From an uncultured Halocynthiibacter sp. (GTDB taxonomy: Bacteria > Pseudomonadota > Alphaproteobacteria > Rhodobacterales > Rhodobacteraceae), in the NCBI GenBank assembly GCA_947503035.1, contig CANNCD010000001.1:1178001-1242000 (forward strand): a stretch of 64,000 nt of DNA. The letters are read 5' to 3'. The notes below the pieces were generated by a model. That model was not told the origin of the DNA, did not search any database, and worked only from the letters and a program-made list of their open reading frames with translations. Each line of letters starts with the position of its first letter. Within the stretch, counting starts at the first letter, position 1. Below, in pieces: positions 54,322-62,943 of the stretch. A program made the position numbers and the translations under genes.

Positions 54322-56244
54322 CTAGAAAAACATATCCGCAAACTCTGGCGCGTCTTCTTCTTCGGCTTCCAGCGGCACAAGGTCATCGACCGGTATTAGC
54401 GGCAGAACGGGGTCTTCCTCGGTGCTTTCCTCTGGGGCGAACACGAAATCGCTTGCGTTAAACAGGGACACCTCGTCCTCGTTATAGCCGTCGAGCCGAA
54501 GCTTCTCATCGCCGTATTGCACAAAGACGCGCTCGCCTTTGCCGTCGGCGAAGATGGTCAGTTGATCAAAGGAGGTCACCCCCCAAGCCGTGAGATCAAG
54601 CGCGTCTTCGCCCATCTCGAAATCGCTCACTCGGTCTGTTTCACCGTCTTCGCCCAGAACGAATGTATCCGCACCATCACCGCCATACAGGCGTTCCTGT
54701 CCGTCGGCGTCATAAATGGTGTCGTCGCCATCCAAACCACGGACCCGCATGTCTTCGCCTGCGTAGATCGTGTCGTCACAATGGCTGCCGTGCACTCTCT
54801 CAATCGAGGTCATCGTGTCGCCCGCGGCAATGCCGGTGCTGTTACCGCCGCCTTGGGCGTCAATCACAAGGCCTTCGGTGCTGGTGCTATAGGTCAGGGT
54901 ATCCGTGCCGGACCCACCGTCATAGGCGTCGGCACCCCCACCGGCATAGAACAGATCCTTGCCCGATCCGCCCTCGACGATGTCATCGCCGTCGCCATCA
55001 TAGACGATGTCCTTGCCGCCACCGGCAATGATGTGTTGCCCCGTGTCATTCACGGTGTGCGCCTCATCATAGGGACCTTCGTCGTAAAACGTATCTCGGT
55101 CAAAGGTGTCGCGCGTTGACGACCCGCGCAGAATTTGTGGCGGAAGCTCGGTGACTTCGGTCGGGACAAAATCCGTGTCCAGCGCGGCAACAAGATCGAT
55201 CATCCCGTCGGTTTCACCATCAGCGGCGTCAAGCGCGGCAAAGTTATCCGCCCCACCCATCACAAGAACGGTGGTGTGATCGGAATAGTCGTTCGTTTCC
55301 TCAGAATAGCCCGAATAGGTGATATAGAAATCGTTGATCCCATCGCCGTTTTCGTCCCCAGCAAGCTCTGCCCCGACCTCATACTCGAGGCCCGTGTCGG
55401 GCGTCAAAAACGTATAGTCGGGGGCATTGCTCTTGTGGAGTTTCGTGCCAAGGTACAACTCAATGTCGGAGCCCGCGATGTTCAGAACATCGACACGACC
55501 GTCGCCCGATGCATCCCCCACACCGGCACCGTGCCACAAACGCCAATATGGTGCATCACCGGTGATCTCGACGGTGCGGGCATTATAAAAATCCTCTCCA
55601 TCGATATAGTACTTGAGGTTGTCTCCCGAGCCATAAGAGCGGAACTCATATTCATCAGAACCCATAACAATATGGCCGAAACTTTCATCCATATGTTCCC
55701 AACCGCCGCCGGATTCATCGATCCAAGAACGTCTCGTTGCGACCAAAAAATCGTCGATGCCATCACCGTTAAAGTCGCCGATGCCTCGCCCTGTGAAAAA
55801 GGTGTCATCCTCGGTTCCCGAGTAATTAGTGGCGCCGCCACCCAACGGTGGATAGTCGCCGGCGGTGCCGGATGCGTAATCATCGATGCTGTCACGACCT
55901 GTGCCACGGTGGAATTCGCCAACGCGGAACATACCCTTGTCTTCGCCGGCAAAGGTGAACTGTTCCTCGGTGAAATTGGCGATGTCATCTTCGGCGTAAC
56001 CATCAAGCCGAAGCGTGCGATCCTCAAGGTGGCCAAGCCCGTCTTCGCCGTCCCCGTCAAAGCGCACAAAGACGTGTTTGCCGTTGGGGTTGGCGGTAAA
56101 TGTCAGTTGGTCAAAGCTCGTGACGCCCCAGCTTGAGACATCCAACGTGTCATTGCCAAGTTCAAAGTCACGCACCCGATCATAGGCGTCCTCTAAACCA
56201 ATCTGAAATGTGTCTGCCGCCTCTGTTCCTGAAATAATCGCCAT
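54322..56244 (-). CDS. RTX/FG-GAP calcium-binding secreted protein with duplicated end modules
   Basis: 640 acidic residues without an N-terminal signal peptide. The central part has FG-GAP-like repeats (GIGDFNGDGIDDFLVA, GVGDASGDGRVDVLNI, ELAGDENGDGINDFYIT), then RTX nonapeptides (GGGKDIVYDGDGDDIVEGG, GGSGTDTL, GLDGDDTIYDADG). An ~85-residue module with DxVxDFExGxDxLDxxxWGVTSFDQLT occurs at both ends (about 4-100 and 519-604). The tail ends EFADMFF and could be a type I secretion signal. No secretion genes are nearby. The function is likely extracellular, perhaps surface or matrix. Confidence 0.87.
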   Translation of the reverse strand: MAIISGTEAADTFQIGLEDAYDRVRDFELGNDTLDVSSWGVTSFDQLTFTANPNGKHVFVRFDGDGEDGLGHLEDRTLRLDGYAEDDIANFTEEQFTFAGEDKGMFRVGEFHRGTGRDSIDDYASGTAGDYPPLGGGATNYSGTEDDTFFTGRGIGDFNGDGIDDFLVATRRSWIDESGGGWEHMDESFGHIVMGSDEYEFRSYGSGDNLKYYIDGEDFYNARTVEITGDAPYWRLWHGAGVGDASGDGRVDVLNIAGSDIELYLGTKLHKSNAPDYTFLTPDTGLEYEVGAELAGDENGDGINDFYITYSGYSEETNDYSDHTTVLVMGGADNFAALDAADGETDGMIDLVAALDTDFVPTEVTELPPQILRGSSTRDTFDRDTFYDEGPYDEAHTVNDTGQHIIAGGGKDIVYDGDGDDIVEGGSGKDLFYAGGGADAYDGGSGTDTLTYSTSTEGLVIDAQGGGNSTGIAAGDTMTSIERVHGSHCDDTIYAGEDMRVRGLDGDDTIYDADGQERLYGGDGADTFVLGEDGETDRVSDFEMGEDALDLTAWGVTSFDQLTIFADGKGERVFVQYGDEKLRLDGYNEDEVSLFNASDFVFAPEESTEEDPVLPLIPVDDLVPLEAEEEDAPEFADMFF

Positions 56245-56594
56245 AATGGATACGCTTTCTTACAATGAATAAATCTATGTCTTCGGGCTGCCTTCGCGCA
56301 AAATGCCATGGCCCGAGTGACGTTATTGGAGATATAATATCGGAACTATATAATCAGACCGATTGCATTTTCAATTTCAAATTTTAGCGCAGAAACACCG
56401 GAAAGCGGACGCCAGCCCAAAGCGCAGCGCACGACCAATTTGGCGCCGTTTCTATCACGTCCCCCCCCAGTCTGCGATAATCCCACGACATTTCCGTTCG
56501 CGATTTCGTACCCCTTAGACCCCAAGGTTCCGGCCGCGGTCATGCCCGCTTTGTAATGTGTCCATGTCGCTATTTTGGACTCCTGCCAGTGAGC
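56245..56594. other. Intergenic region between the RTX gene and the HxlR gene
   Basis: AT-rich near 56320-56390, with imperfect repeats of TATAAT-like sequence (ATATAATATCGG and CTATATAATCAG) that could hold the RTX promoter. The remainder shows no gene I trust; a 65-codon frame there has no RBS or family. Confidence 0.4.
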
Positions 56595-56939
56595 TCAGTG
56601 TTGGTCTTTGCACTTTTCAGCAAGATCCCATTTTATGGAAAGTTCACTGAGCTGATTTAGGATGACGCGTAGCTCCAGACCACGTTCACTGAGTGAATAA
56701 GAAACTTCCGGAGGGATCGTGGGTTTATAGTGGCGCTCGACAAGCCCACAGTTTTCCAGTTTCCTCAATCGTTCTGTGAGCACCCGCGACGAAATTCCAG
56801 GGACAAGTCTCTTTAGCTCTCCAAAACGAACTTTTTTGTAGTTGGCGAGACGCCATAAAATGTACGTCGTCCAAGGTCCTGATATTATTTGCAAAAGACT
56901 GTCCATTGGACAGGAGATCGACGCGTCCGAAAACTTCAT
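56595..56939 (-). CDS. HxlR-family winged-helix regulator
   Basis: 114 residues with the typical CPMDSLLQIISGPWTTYILWRL start (the single Cys near position 10 is the redox-sensing site in several HxlR proteins), RFGELKRLVPGISSRVLTERLRKLE, then LVERHYKPTIPPEVSYSLSERG. GAGGAA precedes the ATG. It is divergent from a WrbA-like flavoprotein, suggesting quinone/electrophile sensing as for YodB/HypR-type regulators. Confidence 0.92.
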   Translation of the reverse strand: MKFSDASISCPMDSLLQIISGPWTTYILWRLANYKKVRFGELKRLVPGISSRVLTERLRKLENCGLVERHYKPTIPPEVSYSLSERGLELRVILNQLSELSIKWDLAEKCKDQH

Positions 56940-56959
56940 TCCACAAATTCCTCACTTGG

Positions 56960-56990
56960 TTACTTTAAGATACCTACTTTCATAAAGTTA
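56960..56990. promoter_or_regulatory. Candidate HxlR operator
   Basis: An imperfect inverted repeat TTACTTTA-N15-TAAAGTTA lies in the 97-bp divergent spacer, with a further TACTTT in the middle. Its place between regulator and target supports an operator; the exact half-sites are not certain. Confidence 0.5.
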
Positions 56991-57036
56991 TCACGCTGGC
57001 TAGCTGTTCAAAAGAACAAATTTAGGAGACGTTCAA

Positions 57037-57612
57037 ATGACGAAGCAGGCGAAAATCGGAATTGTCTATCACAGCGGATATGGTCACACCAAAGTGCAGG
57101 CAGAATCCATACTTGCGGGCGTTTGCTCGGTTGATGGAGTCCAAGGACACTTGATCGAGGCAGAGGCAGCAGCAGCAAACCTTGACCCGCTTGATGATCT
57201 CGACGGTCTTGTTTTTGGATCACCGACCTACATGGGCACGATCTCTGCCGCATTCAAAGGGTTCATGGATGCATCTTCATCGAAATGGATGGAGGGCGCA
57301 TGGAAGAATAAGATTGCTGGCGGTTTCACCAACTCTTCCAGCCAAGTAGGCGATAAAACTGGTACTCTACAAACCATGAGCGTCTTTGCCGCACAGCACG
57401 GGATGATTTGGGTCGGACTGGATCTCCCGCCGGGCAACAACTCGTCTTCGGGTTCAGACGAAAACATGAACCGTATGGGGGCCAGTTTAGGTGCTATGGC
57501 ACAATCAATGGCGGATCAAGGTCCTGATGAAACACCAACAAAATCAGACAAGGACACGGCGCATTACTACGGCAGTCGTATTGCCCAATCGACCCTGCGT
57601 TGGATGAACTAA
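57037..57612 (+). CDS. WrbA-like flavodoxin-fold NAD(P)H:quinone oxidoreductase
   Basis: 191 residues. The phosphate-binding loop is VYHSGYGHTKVQAESI, the flavin-contact loops are FGSPTYMGTISAAFKGFMD and GFTNSSSQVGDKTGTLQTM, as in WrbA and flavodoxin-like quinone reductases. RBS AGGAG precedes it. It probably detoxifies quinones under control of the divergent HxlR regulator. Confidence 0.88.
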   Translation: MTKQAKIGIVYHSGYGHTKVQAESILAGVCSVDGVQGHLIEAEAAAANLDPLDDLDGLVFGSPTYMGTISAAFKGFMDASSSKWMEGAWKNKIAGGFTNSSSQVGDKTGTLQTMSVFAAQHGMIWVGLDLPPGNNSSSGSDENMNRMGASLGAMAQSMADQGPDETPTKSDKDTAHYYGSRIAQSTLRWMN

Positions 57613-57619
57613 ATTAAAG

Positions 57620-57655
57620 AAGTCGGTGACGTTTTTACTCCTTCGTCACCGGCTT
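57620..57655 (+). terminator. Hairpin after the WrbA-like gene
   Basis: A near-perfect 12-bp stem AAGTCGGTGACG/CGTCACCGGCTT with a T-rich loop, 7 bp after the stop. No T tail follows, so it may be rho-assisted or a transcript stabiliser. Confidence 0.55.
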
Positions 57656-57683
57656 GTGCTGTCAATGCGGACATCTTTGGGGT

Positions 57684-58367
57684 TCAACCAACAGAAAATA
57701 GTTTTTCGAACTCTTTGGCCCCAGTTGCCGTGAATGAAACCACACGCGTTTTCGCATCGCGTTTGGCCCACGATAGGTCTTCAAATCGGCGAAGGAACGC
57801 GCGGCCAAGGCCCCCTGCCAGATGTGATCGGCGCTCACTCCAATCCAAACATTCTCGGCAAAGCGGCGATTTATTCTTGCGAAGCTCCGTCAGATCAATG
57901 CCCAGCTCTGCTACAAAGGCTTGGCCGGACTGCGTCAGAATGAGATCGTCGCTGATGAGGGTCAGATGGCCCTGCGCGATCAGGCTGTCGAACATTTGCG
58001 TGCCCATATCCCCCGCGAGATGATTGTAGCAAACGCGCGCCTGTCGCAATGCGGCGTCTTTTGGCCCTGTGCGTTTGCGCAAATGCCCCGATCCCGCGGC
58101 CAGCCCCATCAAAGCCTCAAGGACATGCGCAACATCGTCGCTGGCCAGAGAAAAATACTTGTGCCGCCCCTGTTTGCGCGGACGCAACAGACCACCGTCA
58201 TCAAGCTTGGACAAATGCGAGCTGGCCGTCTGGATGGTGACGCCCGCTTCCTCGGCCAACTCGCTCACGGTAAGGGCCCTCCCGCTCATGAGCGCCGTCA
58301 GCATGTTCGCGCGGGCCGGATCACCGATCAGCGCGGCGATATGTGCAATGTCTGGACCTTCTTTCAT
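57684..58367 (-). CDS. ArsR-family winged-helix regulator with C-terminal extension
   Basis: 227 residues, about twice a minimal ArsR. The HTH region is HIAALIGDPARANMLTALMSGRALTVSELAEEAGVTIQTASSHLSKL followed by RPRKQGRHKYFSLA. The C-terminal half has Cys residues (RVCYNHLAGDMG, SPLCRECLDWSERRSHLAGGLG), which resemble a family whose CRECLDWSERR motif is conserved; they may bind metal or sense redox. It is divergent from the NIPSNAP-ABM pair (74 bp). Confidence 0.88.
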   Translation of the reverse strand: MKEGPDIAHIAALIGDPARANMLTALMSGRALTVSELAEEAGVTIQTASSHLSKLDDGGLLRPRKQGRHKYFSLASDDVAHVLEALMGLAAGSGHLRKRTGPKDAALRQARVCYNHLAGDMGTQMFDSLIAQGHLTLISDDLILTQSGQAFVAELGIDLTELRKNKSPLCRECLDWSERRSHLAGGLGRAFLRRFEDLSWAKRDAKTRVVSFTATGAKEFEKLFSVG

Positions 58368-58441
58368 AGTTCGACCCTAATCGAAGCATCCGATGATCGC
58401 AATCCACTAGGCTAGACAAAACACAGTTAGAGGAGTCCCCT

Positions 58442-58765
58442 ATGTTGACCTGCATCATTCGATACCAGATCGATCCGACCAAGAAGGCGATGTTCGAAGA
58501 ATATTCGCGCAACTGGGGTCAGGCGATCCCGCGGTGTGGCGCGGATTTGGTTGGATATTACGCACCACATGAAGGGTCTTCGACGCTGGCCTACGGCATC
58601 TACAATGTCGACAGCCTTGCAGAGTATGAAGCCTATCGGACACGGCTTGCTGCGGACCCATTGGGCCGCGAGAACTATGAATTCGCCCAGAAAGAAAAGT
58701 TTCTGCTCCGCGAAGATCGGACATGGCTCAAGCTCGCGTCTGCGCCGCATGGAGTTGGCGCATGA
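58442..58765 (+). CDS. NIPSNAP family protein
   Basis: 107 residues of dimeric alpha-beta-barrel type: MLTCIIRYQIDPTKKAMFEEYSRNWGQAI, GYYAPHEGSSTLAYGIYNVDSLAEYEAYR, and ENYEFAQKEKFLLREDRTWLK. Function unknown. RBS GAGGAGTCC precedes it. Its stop overlaps the ABM gene (ATGA). It is controlled probably by the divergent ArsR protein. Confidence 0.9.
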   Translation: MLTCIIRYQIDPTKKAMFEEYSRNWGQAIPRCGADLVGYYAPHEGSSTLAYGIYNVDSLAEYEAYRTRLAADPLGRENYEFAQKEKFLLREDRTWLKLASAPHGVGA

Positions 58766-59109
58766 TCGCGGTGATTTTCGAAGTAGAACCCGCCGAGGGC
58801 CACAAGGATGAGTACCTCGATATCGCCGCCGAGATAAGACCGATGCTTGATGAAATCGAAGGGTTCATTTCGGTCGAACGATTTCAGAGCCTGACCAACC
58901 CGCGCAAAATCCTCTCCCTTTCGTTTTTCAAAGATGAGGACGCAATTGCACGCTGGCGTAGCCTGAGCGCGCATCGCAGCGCGCAAACCAAAGGCAGAGG
59001 TGGCGTTTTCGACGACTATCGGCTGCGCATTGCGCGGGTCATCCGCGATTACGGCATGTTTGATCGCGCGGAAGCGCCCAAAGATAGCAAAAAAGCCCAC
59101 TCATGTTGA
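58762..59109 (+). CDS. Antibiotic-biosynthesis-monooxygenase-domain protein
   Basis: 115 residues from MIAVIFEVEP, starting inside the NIPSNAP stop. It is an ABM ferredoxin-like fold: EGHKDEYLDIAAEIRPMLDEIEGFISVERFQSL, SLSFFKDEDAIARWRS with the conserved W, and HRSAQTKGR. The family includes heme-degrading and quinol mono-oxygenases; this member's substrate is unknown. Together with NIPSNAP it looks like a stress-response pair. Confidence 0.88.
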   Translation: MIAVIFEVEPAEGHKDEYLDIAAEIRPMLDEIEGFISVERFQSLTNPRKILSLSFFKDEDAIARWRSLSAHRSAQTKGRGGVFDDYRLRIARVIRDYGMFDRAEAPKDSKKAHSC

Positions 59110-59200
59110 ACAAAGCACTATGATATCTGGACATTGCTCCCCTTCGATAATGCCCGCAGCGATGGGCCGAGCATTGGCCGGCCTGAACACTCTGTGGCAT

Positions 59201-60349
59201 CTAACGAACGATGGTCACTTGATGCGCCTCCCAGATCTCTGGCGGCTCAAGTTTGCGCGCGAGGTGGTCAAGAACCGCCTCGGGCACAGCATCGGGGCGA
59301 TCCCTGTTTTGACGGCGCAGTTGCGTCGGGGACACCTCGACATAGACGATCTCGATCCGTGCGCCATAATCACGCAAGAGACGCAGAACTTTGGACCGGT
59401 TCAGGCGGGTCACATTGGTCGCGTTCCAGACAAAATCCGTGCCCGCCCGCAGATATTCACGGGCGCGTTCCTGGGCGGCTTGGATCACTGTGCCTTGGTT
59501 ATCGGTGGGCGAAACGCCCAGTTCGTCACGGATGATATCAAGGCTCACCACCGGATGATCGGGGCGATGTTTCGCAATCCATGTGTCTTTGCCCGCCCCC
59601 GGAAGGCCAGACATGACCGTCACCGTGCATTTGAATTCTTCATGCGCGGCATAATGGGGATCGCGGTCTTCTAGATCAAAGAACGCGACGCGGCTTTCGT
59701 CATTGGCAAAGACAAACGGCGCGCCGAAACACCCCGCCTCTTCAAAGGTCATCGCCGCAAGGCCCACACTTTCCAAGATCGCCTGTTGGTCCTGACAGAT
59801 GCGCCCCAAGGCATCGGCCTTGGCGTGCAGACACAGGTGATCGACCCGACACCGCCACGAGGTTTCAATCGCCAGACGCACGGGGTCCGGACGTTCGATC
59901 AGCCAAAACGGCAGCTGATGATGAAGGATGAGACCACAAATCGCCTCGCGCCATCCGAAGGGTGACCCAGCATGCCACAGCAGTTCACGCGCAATGGACG
60001 CACCGACCCTCGAATGGCCGCGCGAGGAAACCCGCCCATCGTCTTCGATCCTGGTCACGGCCGGTTTGCCCACGTCATGCAGAACCGCGGCCCAGAACAG
60101 ATTGGTTTGCTCATCGCGGTCCAACATTTGCCAACCCCGATCGGCGATCAAGGCCTCGACCACCAGACGGGTGTGGGTGCCCACGTCGCCCTCGGCATGG
60201 TGGATTGGGTCCTGAGGACAGGTATCCAATGTGCCAAGTTCGGGCCACAGCCCCCAAATCGCCGCCCAATCGACCCGCCACTGCGGGCCAGTCGGAACAA
60301 GCGATAGAAGGTGGTCATGGGTAACCGCAGGGTTCATTGATCTACGCAT
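59201..60349 (-). CDS. HD-domain plus polynucleotide-kinase-like P-loop protein
   Basis: 382 residues. Residues ~40-200 form an HD-type hydrolase (HHAEGDVGTHT, FWAAVLHDVGKP, RGHSRVGASIARELL, GLILHHQLPFWLI). Residues ~245-382 form a P-loop kinase of the T4 Pnk type: MSGLPGAGKDTW, then SLDIIRDELGV, and a lid with RQNRDRPDAVP. The start at 60349 has GAGGGGG 6 bases upstream and overlaps the RNA ligase stop by 8 bp. The pair looks like an end-healing plus sealing system for broken RNA; the HD domain may serve as 2',3'-phosphatase/phosphodiesterase. The activities are inferred. Confidence 0.8.
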   Translation of the reverse strand: MRRSMNPAVTHDHLLSLVPTGPQWRVDWAAIWGLWPELGTLDTCPQDPIHHAEGDVGTHTRLVVEALIADRGWQMLDRDEQTNLFWAAVLHDVGKPAVTRIEDDGRVSSRGHSRVGASIARELLWHAGSPFGWREAICGLILHHQLPFWLIERPDPVRLAIETSWRCRVDHLCLHAKADALGRICQDQQAILESVGLAAMTFEEAGCFGAPFVFANDESRVAFFDLEDRDPHYAAHEEFKCTVTVMSGLPGAGKDTWIAKHRPDHPVVSLDIIRDELGVSPTDNQGTVIQAAQERAREYLRAGTDFVWNATNVTRLNRSKVLRLLRDYGARIEIVYVEVSPTQLRRQNRDRPDAVPEAVLDHLARKLEPPEIWEAHQVTIVR

Positions 60350-61154
60350 CATAGGCCCCCTCGACACCCAACACAGGCGCGAATATATCGACCCCGTCTG
60401 CCAGTGCATTCGGCAAAATGGGACGATCATACCAATGGCCGTCCGAGGCTTGGATCGCCTGAACGAAATCCGCGCGCACGTATTTGAACCGATCCAAGAC
60501 ATGTTCCGCATCTTCGTGTTTTAAATACAGGCCTTCGGCCAGATCGCTGTCTTCGGTCTGTTGGTCCACCATATCTGGACGGCTGCCAGATTGCGCGGCG
60601 GCGCGTGCCAAGGCATCCCGCCAATTGGCGGATTTGAACGGAGTCGGGCGGGTCATCCCCACCAGATGATCCACCGAAGTGATCTCGCCCTCGTGCAGAA
60701 CCGGTGCGGGCATGATCGGCAATCCGGCCAGCAATGTGCGCCGCGCAGCCGTGCTTAGGAAGGTACCGGCTTCGCGATCAAGCACGTCAAATTCGATGAA
60801 GTAATGCGGCAAACGGTCATAAAACACCGTGTGCTTGGCATACATCCATTCGCCATACATGACATAGCGATGCCCAAGCACACGGTGCAGGACATGGGCA
60901 TGGGCCGCCGCCCAAGTTTTCAAAAGCGCAAAGTGACGTTCGCGTCCGCCGCCGTTCAAATAGTGGCCCCTGCTCTGAAGCAAAAGCCCGCCATCCATGT
61001 CAAAGGACACGGCGGAATTCGCGCCGTCCAGCTTTTCTTCGACAATCAGGTATTCGCCCTGAAGGTCCTTGATGGGTTTGTCATCCGCCATATCGCCCAA
61101 TTGAAGGCGCGACCCCTCAATGTGCCGCGTCCGCGGGTATTTATAGATTTTCAT
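60342..61154 (-). CDS. RNA ligase family protein (T4 Rnl2/Rnl-like nucleotidyltransferase)
   Basis: 270 residues from MKIYKYPRTRHIEGS. The ligase motifs are in order: motif I EEKLDGAN with Lys41 as the AMP-accepting residue, motif III-like YGEWMYAKHTVFYD, IIIa HYFIEFDVLD, motif IV EGLYLKHE, motif V DRFKYVRADFV. A start at 61175 is possible, but 61154 begins the conserved part. It is first of two genes, overlapping the HD-kinase gene. It should seal 3'-OH/5'-phosphate RNA ends. Confidence 0.87.
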   Translation of the reverse strand: MKIYKYPRTRHIEGSRLQLGDMADDKPIKDLQGEYLIVEEKLDGANSAVSFDMDGGLLLQSRGHYLNGGGRERHFALLKTWAAAHAHVLHRVLGHRYVMYGEWMYAKHTVFYDRLPHYFIEFDVLDREAGTFLSTAARRTLLAGLPIMPAPVLHEGEITSVDHLVGMTRPTPFKSANWRDALARAAAQSGSRPDMVDQQTEDSDLAEGLYLKHEDAEHVLDRFKYVRADFVQAIQASDGHWYDRPILPNALADGVDIFAPVLGVEGAYDA

Positions 61155-61390
61155 AGCTGTTTCTCGATGTATCAATCAGTCACACAAAAACACCCGACCC
61201 AACTGGCCAAGGTATTTGGGTCGAATTGTGCGCAACGATTACATCGGACTTCCGTGGGGTTCGGGGTTGAAACAGGGTCCTATCGCTAATGGCCCTGAGC
61301 GCAATGCTCAAGTGTGGGCACACATAACGAAGAAAATGGAGACTTTTTTGCCACTGCAGCGAAGGTCCGCTTCATTCATCTGACGATTGC

Positions 61391-62527
61391 TTACTGGATT
61401 AAAATTGCGGAGAGCAAGGCTTGCTCTAAGCGCTTAAAGTGGGGTGCAAGTTCTTTGTCGATCTCTGTCCAATTCACGGCGTCAAATTCTAGGGATGGTG
61501 CCGAGCGACCGGCGGCTGCGACCACCTCCATGCGATAGCGCGTTGGGGGGTGGCTGCTATCGACGGTGAGCAGCGACCGAGCAGCCTCAGCATATAACTG
61601 ATCGGCTTGTTCGGCGTCGGGCACACGGACTGCGCGGGCCATGTTTTCAAATAAGCGGATATCCTGTGTGCCATCATAATGAGTATGGTTCAGAGTGTTT
61701 TCGGCGAGTGGCGCCAGAATGCATTTCTTTAGCAAAGCGTATTCTGCGTCACCCCCTGCAACCGAAGCAGATGCAACATCAGCCAAATATTCCGCCCTTT
61801 GGCTGTCCGCAAAAATCAACCTTTCAAAGCCCAGAGAAACACTCCCAATCATGCCCCCAAAAAGAAGACCAAATAACTGAGCAAACAAACCGCGATCCTC
61901 ATAGAAAAAACGGCTGTTGGTCTCGTGGTCGACCATCATGGGGGGATGAAATAAGTCCTGCCAACGCGCCAAAGTTCCAAGCGCACCATAGGCAAGTCGG
62001 CCTCGCGCAGGGTCTTGGTTGATCAAATGGGCAACCTCATGGGCCAGCAGGGCCAACCGTTCAGATGGTTCCAAAGCCAACCAAAGCGGCGCTCCGATCC
62101 CCAAAACGCGCTCCTTCGTTTGAAATTCGGCCATGTACGCATTGAACTCACTGTTGACATGGATGCCGTCAATTTTAGGAGCATCAAGTGAACTTGAAAT
62201 ATCATCCAGAAGTGCAAATAACGTTGGCGCCTCGGGACGTCGCAATGTCATTTGTGTGTTGCTGTGTTTTGGCGTCCGCAAATAATAACCTGCGGCCATG
62301 ACAATGACCCCAAGCAAAATTAACAGTATGCTATCAAGGTTGTACAAAACGATCGCAAGGCCCAATCCGGCAACACAATAGGGTGTAACCAAAATCGAGA
62401 TGGCGAAAAACGTTGTAACGCGTCTCATCTTACTTGGGCCAATTGTGCGGCCTTGCGCGATATCTTTCACAACATTGTCGCGAATTGTTTCACCAAAACG
62501 TTGATTTAATTCAGTAATATACTTCAA
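61391..62527 (-). CDS. M48-family membrane metalloprotease
   Basis: 378 residues with two membrane helices (about 40-60 and 67-88), then the zinc motif LLAHEVAHLIN near residue 160 and the third ligand in RAEYLADVASA. This is HtpX/Ste24-like. The frame opens with TTG (62527) and has no good ribosome site; the next Met (62428) comes just before the first helix. Proteins of this kind handle misfolded membrane proteins. It lies 237 bp downstream of the RNA ligase start, in the same direction upstream of it, but is probably independent. Confidence 0.85.
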   Translation of the reverse strand: MKYITELNQRFGETIRDNVVKDIAQGRTIGPSKMRRVTTFFAISILVTPYCVAGLGLAIVLYNLDSILLILLGVIVMAAGYYLRTPKHSNTQMTLRRPEAPTLFALLDDISSSLDAPKIDGIHVNSEFNAYMAEFQTKERVLGIGAPLWLALEPSERLALLAHEVAHLINQDPARGRLAYGALGTLARWQDLFHPPMMVDHETNSRFFYEDRGLFAQLFGLLFGGMIGSVSLGFERLIFADSQRAEYLADVASASVAGGDAEYALLKKCILAPLAENTLNHTHYDGTQDIRLFENMARAVRVPDAEQADQLYAEAARSLLTVDSSHPPTRYRMEVVAAAGRSAPSLEFDAVNWTEIDKELAPHFKRLEQALLSAILIQ

Positions 62528-62943
62528 TTGAATACGCCATATAATAAGAGAAGGACCCCAAAATGTGGTGGAGCGGTAGACCCAAGAACCTACTTGTGAA
62601 GCAGATATCAGGTCAACCCGAGATCAATAGAGCCATGAGATAGGGGACCATTTTTCATCGACTTACGGGGAATCCATCCGATTTTTGTGGTGGTTGATCT
62701 CATGCCACACCAGATCGGACTGCGGCATCGCATTTATGGGTGGGTCTGGTAGGATATATGTGGCCCGTATATTGGGCGCGCGGGGCGGACGGTCTATGGC
62801 ACAACCACGGGGCATTTGCGCGCCACACCACATTCCCTTCACGTCAAATGCACATCTCTTGTGACATGCTATGCACTGCTATTGGGCGGGGCTATTAGAT
62901 TTGAAGTCGAGTGTCGGCTTGCGCCTATCAACACCGAGATGCT
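62528..62943. other. Non-coding region between the M48 gene and the integrase remnant
   Basis: No intact gene. It may hold the unrecognisably decayed C-terminal part of the integrase, which would be expected here on the minus strand, but I could not find the catalytic R-H-R-Y motifs. Confidence 0.4.

Noticed and set aside
56346-56543. 65-codon frame between the RTX and HxlR genes
   Set aside because: No ribosome site and no recognisable domain; composition is like non-coding sequence.
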